Shown: positions 1-5,285, counted from the first letter of the stretch. The stretch is 5,598 bases of DNA from Deinococcus sp. (GCA_016199255.1 JACQHA010000408.1:1-5598), one strand, 5' to 3'. The notes: generated from the sequence alone by a model not told the origin. A program made the numbers and translations.

Positions 1-1
1 C

Positions 2-541
2 GCCCGCCAGCGTGACACCTTGGCCTTTGAGGAATTAGCTCGGAGGTATGTGCCGCCGATGATCCACTTGGCTCGCGAGATGCTGCTCTCCAATGAGGCA
101 GCGTGGGATGCAGTGCAGGACGCCCTCTTGGACGCGCAGCGTGCGCTGCCACGCTTTCGTGGCGAGGCTAGCTTCCACACCTGGCTGCGGCGCCTGGTGA
201 CTACTCGTTGTCTCAAGGTGCTCCGGCGCCAGCGGACACTCCCCATCGAGTCACTGGACGAGCCTCTAGCTGGCAGCCAGGGGCTGACCCTCGCCGACTG
301 TGTGGCTGACTGGCGCCATGATCCGGTGGCAGCCCTGGAACAGGGCTACCTCCAGCAGGCGCTGGCCCAGGCGGTGTGCGAGCTGCCCCCAGCGCTGCGG
401 GCAGTACTGGTCCTGCGCGAGGTGGAGAACCTCTCCTATGAAGAGATCGCAGACGTATTGCGCATCCCTGTTGGGACCATGCGCTCTCGGCTGGCCAGGG
501 CGCGCGATTTCTTACGGACTCGTCTGGAGCACTGGAGGTGA
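2..541 (+). CDS. ECF-type RNA polymerase sigma factor (5' partial)
   Basis: Sigma factor of the extracytoplasmic-function group, which directs RNA polymerase to a dedicated set of promoters. Numbered from a TTG at 20, residues about 3-72 form the region 2 domain (AFEELARRY near the start, then FRGEASFHTWLRRL and the basic end KVLRRQR). A linker follows, and residues about 118-168 form region 4 with the helix-turn-helix signature (LPPALRAVLVLREVENLS, YEEIADVLRIPVGTMRSRL). Region 3 is absent, as usual for ECF factors. The frame stays open to the window edge and reads ARQRDTLAFEEL, the usual run-in to region 2, and the TTG has no clear ribosome site. The true start therefore probably lies outside the window. 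The stop is followed within a few bases by the probable anti-sigma gene, so the two are likely co-transcribed and coupled. The exact ECF group cannot be assigned by eye. Confidence 0.93.
   Translation, partial: ARQRDTLAFEELARRYVPPMIHLAREMLLSNEAAWDAVQDALLDAQRALPRFRGEASFHTWLRRLVTTRCLKVLRRQRTLPIESLDEPLAGSQGLTLADCVADWRHDPVAALEQGYLQQALAQAVCELPPALRAVLVLREVENLSYEEIADVLRIPVGTMRSRLARARDFLRTRLEHWR
534..538 (+). promoter_or_regulatory. Ribosome binding site GGAGG within the sigma gene end
   Basis: GGAGG sits in the last codons of the sigma gene. It is 8 bases upstream of the GTG at 547 but directly abuts the GTG at 538. This favours 547 as the start of the next gene. Confidence 0.6.
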
Positions 542-546
542 GCGCC

Positions 547-918
547 GTGGATCCTGACCGGTTGAGTGAGCTCTACGATAGGCGACAGACGGCCGAGAGC
601 TCCCCTGAGGAACGTGAGGCACTGCAGGCCTACCGGCTCATCAGCCTGTGGTATCAGCGCCTGAAAACCACGGCGCGGGTACCCGTTGAGCCCTTCCTAA
701 GAGAGATGAGGGAACGGCGGCAGCGCGCCCGTTGGGGGTGGTGGCCCAAGCTAGCTATCGGTGCCACCGTGCTGGTAGTGGGGTTGTGGCTGGGTGTGAC
801 CGCACTGCAACAGCAGTACATGGCCGCCCAGACCAGCCGGCTCACCGAGGCCACCTTGGTCTATACCGCCTACACCGGTAACGAGGCCGCCCTGGGCGCA
901 CTCCTCAGTGGACGATGA
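547..918 (+). CDS. Probable anti-sigma factor, single-pass membrane protein
   Basis: A 123-residue protein of unrecognised family. The N-terminal half is charged and probably cytoplasmic, with short acidic and basic helices (EEREALQAYRLISLWYQRL). A strongly basic stretch (REMRERRQRAR) comes just before one hydrophobic helix at about residues 66-87 (rich in L, V, G, A), followed by a short outer tail of about 35 residues. This layout, its place directly after an ECF sigma gene and directly before an RseB-like gene match the sigma/anti-sigma/RseB arrangement, and this is the basis for the call. There are no cysteines, so it is not a zinc-binding (ZAS) anti-sigma factor. A GTG at 538, overlapping the sigma stop, would add three residues. 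The 547 start is preferred because of ribosome-site spacing. Its stop overlaps the next start (ATGA), suggesting translational coupling. Confidence 0.7.
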   Translation: MDPDRLSELYDRRQTAESSPEEREALQAYRLISLWYQRLKTTARVPVEPFLREMRERRQRARWGWWPKLAIGATVLVVGLWLGVTALQQQYMAAQTSRLTEATLVYTAYTGNEAALGALLSGR

Positions 919-1940
919 TGAAGAGGCGGCTGCTGCTTGGGCTGGGGCTCGTGATCATCGCCCTCGGTGCCTGGAGCCTAGGTCAGACTCCGTCGCTGTC
1001 AATCCCCACCGAGACCCGGCTGGTGCCTCAGCCACCGCCTGATCCTGCTGCCGTCGCCCTGTTTGCCGCCAGCCTGTCGGCCATCCCAGATCACACCGGG
1101 GTTCGGCTCAGCAGCAACCCGGTGCTGGGCATCGCCATGACCCTGAGACACGTGCGTGCTGGCCCTTTGCTCGCGCTGGACTACCAGCGGCCGGAACCCC
1201 TGCGGGGTCGGGGCTTGGTCACTGATGGCCGCCACTGGTGGGCGGTGGGGGTAGACACGGTGCCAGCGCTCCTCCGCGAAGTGCTGATGAGCCAAGTCGG
1301 CACGGACCTGGACCTGGTGGTGCAGCATTACCACCTCCGCCTGGCCGATGAGGAAACCGTCGCCGGCCGTCCGGCGGCGCAGCTGGAGTTTGTGCAGAAC
1401 AACCGGGTGATCGAACGCCGCTGGATCGATGCGGAAACCTCCCTGGAGCTGCGCCGCGAACAGTACGACGAGGGTGAGGAGCTGGTCACCGCCAGCGGTT
1501 TCATTCAGCTAGAGTATGGCGTCAGCAATCAGGACATGGTTCGCCTGAGCCACATTACTGCCACGGCGCCCATTGCCGAAGGACCGGCAAAGTTCCTGAG
1601 CCTTGCTGAGACCAGTCAGGCCGCTGGCTTTGCGCTCCAGCCTCCCGCCTACCTGCCTGCTGGCTTCCGGCTCCTGGGTGGGCTGGTGCCAGCGCGGGGA
1701 CAGGCATACTTGATTTATACCGATGGTCTACGCCAGCTGGTGCTGTACCAGGAGCCAGTGCCCTGGTACGCTCGCTGGCTGCCGCGGGCCATGCAGCCAG
1801 CAACTGGCACGAGCCTCGGTCGGGCGGAGACCCTGATCACCCGGCGGCAAGTGGGCGGGCTGAACTGTGCCGTGATCTGCAGCCTGCTAGTGGGAGAGCG
1901 GCGCCGCATTGCCGAGTCTATTGGAACACTGCGGCCCTAA
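915..1940 (+). CDS. RseB/MucB-like sigma factor regulatory protein
   Basis: An exported regulator. In proteobacteria RseB binds the outer domain of the anti-sigma factor RseA and shields it from proteolysis until envelope stress. Residues 1-22 form a signal peptide or anchor (KRR, then a Leu/Gly/Ile core). Residues about 45-215 fit the LolA/RseB-like N-terminal fold, with typical phrases such as ETVAGRPAAQLEF, RRWIDAETSLELRREQYDEG and TASGFIQLEYG. Residues about 235-341 fit the smaller C-terminal domain: PAYLPAGFRLLGG, then IYTDGLRQLVLYQEP, and a closing VGERRRIAESI. The length is close to that of RseB. The C-terminal domain has two cysteines (NCAVICS) not typical of the family. The ATG at 915 overlaps the previous stop, and an ATG at 918 is equally possible. 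There is no strong ribosome site, so translation probably depends on coupling to the upstream gene. Confidence 0.8.
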   Translation: MMKRRLLLGLGLVIIALGAWSLGQTPSLSIPTETRLVPQPPPDPAAVALFAASLSAIPDHTGVRLSSNPVLGIAMTLRHVRAGPLLALDYQRPEPLRGRGLVTDGRHWWAVGVDTVPALLREVLMSQVGTDLDLVVQHYHLRLADEETVAGRPAAQLEFVQNNRVIERRWIDAETSLELRREQYDEGEELVTASGFIQLEYGVSNQDMVRLSHITATAPIAEGPAKFLSLAETSQAAGFALQPPAYLPAGFRLLGGLVPARGQAYLIYTDGLRQLVLYQEPVPWYARWLPRAMQPATGTSLGRAETLITRRQVGGLNCAVICSLLVGERRRIAESIGTLRP

Positions 1941-1964
1941 GGAAAGTGAGAGGGTGGTGACGGT

Positions 1965-2795
1965 GTGCCGAAGGTAAAATTCGTGCCCCAGAACCTGGAA
2001 CTCGAGGTGCCCCAAGGTGCTAATTTGCGCCGGGTGCTGCTGCGGAACAAGCTGCCGGTGTATACCCGCGTCACCCAGTTCACGAACTGCCGGGGCCACG
2101 GACTGTGTGGCACGTGCTGGGTGGAGGTGGACCCTACGAGCCAGCTCTCGGAGCGCACCTTCCGGGAGAAAGTGAAGCTCGCCGGCCGAGGCGAGCAGGT
2201 GCGCCTATCTTGCCAGACCCGGGTGCTGGGCGACGGCACGGTGCAGGCTACAGCGGGCAGCCTGGACCTGGCCAGTGACCCCACCGGGGCCAAGAGCCGG
2301 CGGGAGCTGTTTGGCCTGGCCTGGACAGCGGGCACCTCACTGTTCCTGGCGCAGTTTGGGGTGGTGAGCCTGTGGTTTTCGTGGCCGCGGTTCAAACCCG
2401 GCGAGTTTGGTAGCAAGTTTGACATCGGCCCGGTGGACCAGCTCGAAGTGGACCTCATGTACGGCGACTACCGGCAGACTGGGCAGTTCTGGTTGATTCG
2501 GCTCCCGGAGCAGCTGCGCAACACGGCAACGCCCGATGGAGTGCTGGCGCTCTACATCACCTGCACCCACCTGGGCTGTAAATTCGAGTGGGTGCCAGTG
2601 AACAACCGGTTTGAGTGCCCCTGTCACGGCTCGAAGTTCCAGAAGGATGGCACCTACATCAGCGGGCCGGCGCCGCGGGGGCTGGACCGGTTCGAGCTGG
2701 CAGTGACCAGAGACCGTGACGTGGTCGTCGACACTGGCCGCCTGATCCGGGGGCAGCCCCGTGGCGTGAACAACATTGGCCGCCAGGACACCTGA
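1965..2795 (+). CDS. Ferredoxin-Rieske fusion iron-sulfur membrane protein
   Basis: A 276-residue protein with two [2Fe-2S] domains. Residues about 1-100 are a ferredoxin-like domain with cysteines 42, 48, 51 and 83 (C-x5-C-x2-C-x31-C, adrenodoxin-like spacing, NCRGHGLCGTC). At 111-116 comes SRRELF, a twin-arginine-like motif, followed by one hydrophobic helix at about 116-138. Residues about 150-270 form a Rieske domain. Box 1 is CTHLGC (200-205) and box 2 is CPCHGS (218-223), giving predicted cluster ligands C200, H202, C218 and H221 and a C205-C220 disulfide as in bc1/b6f Rieske proteins. A Pro loop GPAP follows at 234-237. Position 225 is Phe where bc-type proteins usually have Tyr. The inferred topology is ferredoxin inside, Rieske outside. 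The GTG start has a GGTGGTGA ribosome site 4 bases upstream. It lies 24 bases after the rseB-like gene, so it is probably in that operon. No cytochrome b gene is in view. Confidence 0.9.
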   Translation: MPKVKFVPQNLELEVPQGANLRRVLLRNKLPVYTRVTQFTNCRGHGLCGTCWVEVDPTSQLSERTFREKVKLAGRGEQVRLSCQTRVLGDGTVQATAGSLDLASDPTGAKSRRELFGLAWTAGTSLFLAQFGVVSLWFSWPRFKPGEFGSKFDIGPVDQLEVDLMYGDYRQTGQFWLIRLPEQLRNTATPDGVLALYITCTHLGCKFEWVPVNNRFECPCHGSKFQKDGTYISGPAPRGLDRFELAVTRDRDVVVDTGRLIRGQPRGVNNIGRQDT

Positions 2796-2814
2796 GTAGC
2801 ACGTATAGCGGTTG

Positions 2815-3555
2815 TCATGGTGTTCCTTCCCGCTCGCCCCTCACAGTGACAAGCCTGGCCCGTGCCTCCTGAAGGAGTCCCCGAACCTGTGAGGTGTCCT
2901 GCCCTGGCGGGGTCACCGCCAAGTAGGCTTCCCAGGCAGCCACAGCCCCAGCATAGTCCTGCCTGGCTTCGTAGAGCACCACCCCTTTAAAGAATAGGGC
3001 CTCCGGATACTCGGGGCTGTCAGCGAGTACCTGGTCCAGAACCCGCAAGGCGTCGTCTGATCGGCCATCCCAGAAGAGGATGAGCCCCAGGTGGGTCCAG
3101 GCCTCTCGGTTCTGGGCATCGAGGTCTATGACCCGCTGGTAGGTCTCGGTAGCCCGGGCAGGTTGCTGGTGCTCAAGGTAGCGATGGCCCAGTGCCAGGA
3201 GAGCCTCGAGGTCTTGAGGGTTCGCCGCCACCCGGCGCTCCAGATCGAGCGTGACTGGGTCAGGGTCCGTAGGCATGCTCATACCAGGCATCTCCATGCC
3301 TGGCATGCTCCCCCCAGACATACTGGGTAGGGTGCCGGTGATCACGTCCCCCGGCATCCTAGGCCGAACAGCCCGGGGGAGGAGGACCGCGAATAGTAGG
3401 GCGAAGCCCGTCATGACCAGGGCTGTCAAAGGGAGGCGAACGCGCCGGGAACGGACCCGAGCCGGAGGGTGAACGCTCATCTCGGGCGGCGGCACCGCCG
3501 AGGTAGGGCCATCGCCCCCTGGGTTGATCTCAAGGATCTCCTGCGATTGCTTCAT
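2815..3555 (-). CDS. Membrane-anchored TPR protein with Met-rich linker
   Basis: A 246-residue protein. It has a short Pro-rich cytoplasmic tail, then a basic stretch (RVRSRRVR) and one membrane helix at about 41-60. An outer linker has seven methionines between residues 67 and 94 (the part SMPGMEMPGMSMP has regular M-x2-M and M-x-M spacing). About three TPR repeats follow at about 115-216 (LGHRYLEHQQPARATETYQ, then AWTHLGLILFWDGRSDDAL, then ALFFKGVVLYEARQDYAGAV). The anchor-plus-TPR plan recalls the CcmH/NrfG-type assembly factors of cytochrome c maturation, and Met-rich segments often bind Cu(I). Both links are inferences. It is convergent with the Rieske-fusion gene, with 19 bases between stops. 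The start is uncertain: ATG 3555 has only a weak ribosome site, and ATG 3480 (residue 26) has none visible. An IS-like hairpin lies 22 bases upstream of ATG 3555, so the 5' end may have been altered. Confidence 0.82.
   Translation of the reverse strand: MKQSQEILEINPGGDGPTSAVPPPEMSVHPPARVRSRRVRLPLTALVMTGFALLFAVLLPRAVRPRMPGDVITGTLPSMSGGSMPGMEMPGMSMPTDPDPVTLDLERRVAANPQDLEALLALGHRYLEHQQPARATETYQRVIDLDAQNREAWTHLGLILFWDGRSDDALRVLDQVLADSPEYPEALFFKGVVLYEARQDYAGAVAAWEAYLAVTPPGQDTSQVRGLLQEARARLVTVRGEREGTP
3272..3310 (-). repeat. Perfect hairpin with flanking direct repeats in the Met-rich linker
   Basis: CCAGGCAT (3284-3291) and ATGCCTGG (3296-3303) form a perfect 8-bp stem with a 4-base loop. The 9-base direct repeat GGCATGCTC occurs at 3272-3280 and 3302-3310. 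The structure coincides with the part of the TPR gene encoding the alternating Met-Pro-Gly motif, so it may simply reflect the repetitive peptide. Confidence 0.6.
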
Positions 3556-3576
3556 CAGCTCTATGCGGCGCGGAAA

Positions 3577-3597
3577 CCCCTGGCTTCAGCCACGGGG
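3577..3597 (+). repeat. IS605-type terminal hairpin, left copy
   Basis: CCCC-TGGC (3577-3584), loop TTCA (3585-3588), GCCA (3589-3592), one unpaired C, then GGGG (3594-3597). It is preceded by CGGAAA and followed by AGGAG. The bulge and TTCA loop match the copy at 3905-3925, while the inner stem differs by paired changes. Confidence 0.65.
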
Positions 3598-3685
3598 AGG
3601 AGCGCCGCCCTCCTTCCTGTTGTGCTAGACTTGCTCTGGACGACCCTGTGTCGCCCACAATCTTTGATAGCACGGGTTCCTGGTT

Positions 3686-3820
3686 TGCACCCCCAGTCTG
3701 GCCAGCGGCGCCAGACAACCCGGGTGCAGTAAAATCCGTGGGGTTTGGGCACAGGCACTCTGCACCGCAGAGCAACCGTCAGCCCACACCGCACTGCCCA
3801 ACGAGCTGGCTCAATGGGCA
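3686..3820 (+). other. Cluster of stem-loops inside the IS-like stretch
   Basis: Three foldable units lie in a row. The first is TGCACCC (3686-3692) with GGGTGCA (3722-3728), enclosing GTCTGGC (3696-3702) with GCCAGAC (3710-3716). The second is CTCTGC (3758-3763) with GCAGAG (3767-3772) around a 3-base loop. The third is TGCCCA (3795-3800) with TGGGCA (3815-3820). No protein gene explains them. In IS605 elements carrying TnpB, the guide (omega/reRNA) RNA is drawn from just this position, upstream of the right-end hairpin. A relict of such an RNA is a possible but unproven reading. Confidence 0.4.
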
Positions 3821-3904
3821 TGGGGCCTTGAGGGAGTACCCTCTCTGAGTAACCGGCCCCTGGATTCTGGGCATCACCGCTCTGCATCGTTCCCTCCCGG
3901 AAAG

Positions 3905-3925
3905 CCCCCGCCTTCAGGCGTGGGG
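3905..3925 (+). repeat. IS605-type terminal hairpin, right copy
   Basis: CCCC-CGCC (3905-3912), loop TTCA (3913-3916), GGCG (3917-3920), one unpaired T, then GGGG (3922-3925). It is preceded by CGGAAAG and followed by TAGG. It has the same fold, bulge position and loop as the copy at 3577-3597, with compensating changes in the inner stem, so the structure rather than the sequence is conserved. Confidence 0.65.
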
Positions 3926-4002
3926 TAGGTTACGTTGTCTTCCTGGCTCTTTCCCAAAGTCACACCTTCTAGTCTCCCTTCTCCCAGGACTTGGGGATGC
4001 TA

Positions 4003-4173
4003 TTAGAGTACAGCCCTGACCTTGGCGCGAATGGTCTCCAGGGTCATTCCCAGGACCTAGTAGGTATGGGCCAGAGTCCCCTCAACGTCCAGTGCCACTG
4101 GCACCCCGACCTCGTGCAAGAAGGCCTGGATTGCCTGGGGCGACTCCTGAATGCTCACCGCACCGTTACGACT
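4003..4173 (-). pseudogene. Decayed TlpA/thioredoxin-like protein fragment
   Basis: Read on the minus strand from 4173, the frame gives AVSIQESPQAIQAFLHEVG, then VPVALDVEGTLAHTY, an in-frame TAG (4057-4059), then VLGMTLETIRAKVRAVL and TAA at 4003-4005. The first part matches the segment of TlpA/redoxin-family proteins after the active site (self-contained phrases of the type VnvqE..e.v.aFl...g...pvllD.dG..a..Y.v). The end resembles the usual C-terminal helix. The expected cis-Pro and central beta strands between them (typically P-T-T-F-x-I-D) are missing, pointing to an internal deletion. The CxxC active-site half is also absent upstream. It shares its strand with the TPR gene beyond the IS-like stretch. 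Both families occur in cytochrome c maturation, so the two may once have been neighbours. Family recognition is by eye. Confidence 0.55.
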
Positions 4174-4234
4174 GTTCCTACACAGATACCATACCCCTCT
4201 CCTGCCTTATTGGCACAGAGTCAGCACGGGAGAA

Positions 4235-4269
4235 AAAGTTCCACACCAGGGTGTCCCGGCGGGAACTTT
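4235..4269 (+). repeat. 8-bp inverted repeat with nested small hairpins
   Basis: AAAGTTCC (4235-4242) pairs perfectly with GGAACTTT (4262-4269). Inside are ACAC/GTGT (4243-4254) and CCC/GGG (4255-4263, the last two bases shared with the outer arm). It lies about 90 bases upstream of the zinc-ribbon gene and could be an operator or cruciform. Confidence 0.5.
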
Positions 4270-4293
4270 CAGACTCCTCGGTACTCTATCTAA
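4262..4293 (+). promoter_or_regulatory. Candidate ECF-type promoter for the 4359-5598 operon
   Basis: GGAACTT (4262-4268) equals the -35 consensus of the E. coli sigma-E class. ATCTAA (4288-4293) resembles its -10 (GTCTAA), but the spacer of 19 is longer than usual. The motif is also part of the inverted repeat. The candidate is weak, though notable because this window encodes an ECF factor. Confidence 0.25.
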
Positions 4294-4305
4294 CTGGTAG
4301 ACCCG

Positions 4306-4345
4306 TCCTAAGGCAGTCCTCAGGGGGGTCTCCGCAGACTTAGGA
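4306..4345 (+). promoter_or_regulatory. Leader stem-loop ending at the ribosome site
   Basis: TCCTAAG (4306-4312) pairs with CTTAGGA (4339-4345), whose last base adjoins the AAGGAG ribosome site (4346-4351) of the gene at 4359. An alternative stem AGACCC (4299-4304) with GGGTCT (4326-4331) overlaps it, so the two exclude each other. Control of translation is possible but not shown. Confidence 0.3.
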
Positions 4346-4358
4346 AAGGAGAAACACC

Positions 4359-4643
4359 ATGTTCCAGTGGATGTGTGGCGCCGGTAGCTGGGGGCCTGTA
4401 ATGTGGTTGGGCATGCTGATGTGGGGAGGCCTATGGTTGGCCATCCTCATTGGAGGCGGTTTCCTTCTGTACCGTGCTGTGACGCGACAGACTGGCCCGC
4501 TCTTCGCCGCGCCTGTCCAAGCCTCACGCTGCCCAACGTGCAACAAGCCTGTGGGTGCCACCTTCGTAGTTTGCCCATACTGTCGGACTGAGCTGCCCGG
4601 CAGGGCGGGCTCGTCGTCAACCGGGCAGACCGCCCAACCCTAG
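4359..4643 (+). CDS. Small membrane protein with C-terminal zinc ribbon
   Basis: A 94-residue protein of no named family that I recognise. The N-terminus is rich in Met, Trp, Gly and one Cys (MFQWMCGAGSW), leading into one membrane helix at about 14-38. The C-terminal half carries C58-x2-C61-x10-C72-x2-C75, a zinc-ribbon pattern (CPTCNKPVG and CPYCRTELPG), then a polar tail. The plan resembles the short Met/Trp-rich membrane proteins ending in a SHOCT segment that occur beside metal-handling genes, with a zinc ribbon in place of SHOCT. That comparison is an inference. The start is firm: AAGGAG is 7 bases upstream of the ATG. It probably heads the operon with the DUF3105 and PD40 genes. The ribbon would face the cytoplasm or the outside depending on helix orientation. 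The positive residue after the helix (YRAVTRQ) favours the cytoplasm. Confidence 0.8.
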   Translation: MFQWMCGAGSWGPVMWLGMLMWGGLWLAILIGGGFLLYRAVTRQTGPLFAAPVQASRCPTCNKPVGATFVVCPYCRTELPGRAGSSSTGQTAQP

Positions 4644-4676
4644 AGCCCGCGGCGGAGGTAGAGGGAGGAACAGGGT

Positions 4677-5285
4677 ATGGCTGAGAAGTACCTGAGTCGG
4701 CAAGCGCGGCGCGCAGCCGAGCGGGCAGCCCGCCGCACTGGCCAGCCTGCCAAGCAAGGGAGCAAGAGAACCGGCACCATCTGGCCGTTGATCGTGGGTG
4801 CATCTGCAGTGCTGTTACTGGTGGCCCGGCTGGTGTGGCCGTCTCAGGGCAACACTGTCCCTACCGTCCCTGGTGGCCCGGGGCTTACCGTCCCGCTGCA
4901 AGGAGCCCAGCACGTTTCAGCGGGCGAAGCCCATCCCCCCTACAACTCCACGCCACCGACCTCTGGTTGGCATTATGACCAGCCAGCCAACTGGGGCATC
5001 TACACCACGTCTATCCCCGATGAGCAGCAGGTGCACAACCTGGAGCACGGCGGGATCATGGTGCAATACCGGCCTGACGCCAGCCCGGATCTGGTGCAGC
5101 AGCTGCGCCAGGTGGTGGGGCGCTACCGGTCGAAGGTGGTCTTGGCACCCTATCCTGGGTTGGATGCCCCCATCGTCCTGACAGCGTGGGGGCGTATCGA
5201 CCAGCTCGGGGCATTCGATGAGGGCCGGATCGTGGCATTCATCGACGCCTACCGGAACCAGGGGCCAGAGCGGGTGCCCGATTAA
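4677..5285 (+). CDS. DUF3105 domain protein, membrane anchored
   Basis: A 202-residue protein with a strongly basic cytoplasmic tail (SRQARRAAERAARR), one membrane helix at about 34-53, a Gly/Pro linker, and a DUF3105 domain at about 76-200. The family signatures are clear: PPYNSTPPTSGWHY (87-100), PANWGIY (103-109), VHNLEHGGIMVQY (119-131), LAPYPGLDAPIVLTAWG, and a closing FIDAYRNQGPE. Conserved H79, H99, H120, E123 and H124 could form a metal site, but the biochemical role of DUF3105 is not established to my knowledge. The domain would lie on the outer face. The ATG has GGAGG 8 bases upstream. It sits 33 bases after the zinc-ribbon gene and 23 bases before the PD40 gene, consistent with one transcript. 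Confidence 0.9.
   Translation: MAEKYLSRQARRAAERAARRTGQPAKQGSKRTGTIWPLIVGASAVLLLVARLVWPSQGNTVPTVPGGPGLTVPLQGAQHVSAGEAHPPYNSTPPTSGWHYDQPANWGIYTTSIPDEQQVHNLEHGGIMVQYRPDASPDLVQQLRQVVGRYRSKVVLAPYPGLDAPIVLTAWGRIDQLGAFDEGRIVAFIDAYRNQGPERVPD

Larger units (their letters stand above)
3571..3930 (+). mobile_element. IS200/IS605-type element remnant or MITE-like derivative, no transposase
   Basis: The stretch is bounded by two hairpins of the same design and orientation (see the two repeat entries), each preceded by CGGAAA. These resemble the subterminal hairpins of IS200/IS605 elements, which are carried on the same strand at both ends and recognised by the Y1 transposase TnpA. No tnpA or tnpB gene is present between them. 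The longest interior frames have stops and no recognisable TnpB catalytic or zinc motifs. At the right hairpin one + frame reads SRKAPAFRRG, which resembles what TnpB genes often encode where they run into the right end, but that frame has a stop (TAA at 3850-3852) shortly upstream. It could be a non-autonomous element, an eroded copy, or two solo ends. Exact boundaries and target site are not determined. Confidence 0.5.

Noticed and set aside
538..546. GTG 538 as start of the anti-sigma gene
   Set aside because: The GGAGG ribosome site abuts this codon with no spacing, while GTG 547 has the usual 8 bases. The difference is only three residues.
1965..2795. Rieske non-haem oxygenase or its ferredoxin partner
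   Set aside because: CTHLGC and CPCHGS carry the extra disulfide cysteines of bc1/b6f-type Rieske proteins, and no oxygenase catalytic domain is present.
2812..2852. TTGTCA/TGACAA inverted repeat as a shared terminator of the convergent genes
   Set aside because: Only 6 bp with a loop of about 29 bases and no T run; too weak to call.
3561..3887. Open frames across the IS-like stretch, both strands
   Set aside because: No ribosome sites, no recognisable domain, and Cys/Arg/Pro-rich composition typical of chance frames in GC-rich structured DNA. Possible TnpB-tail resemblance was too slight to call a gene.
3571..3930. CRISPR-like repeats
   Set aside because: Only two hairpins about 330 bases apart, with no regular repeat-spacer pattern.
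3991..4343. Two overlapping + strand open frames in this interval
   Set aside because: They lie antisense to the redoxin-like fragment and across the operon leader, with no domain signal or ribosome site.
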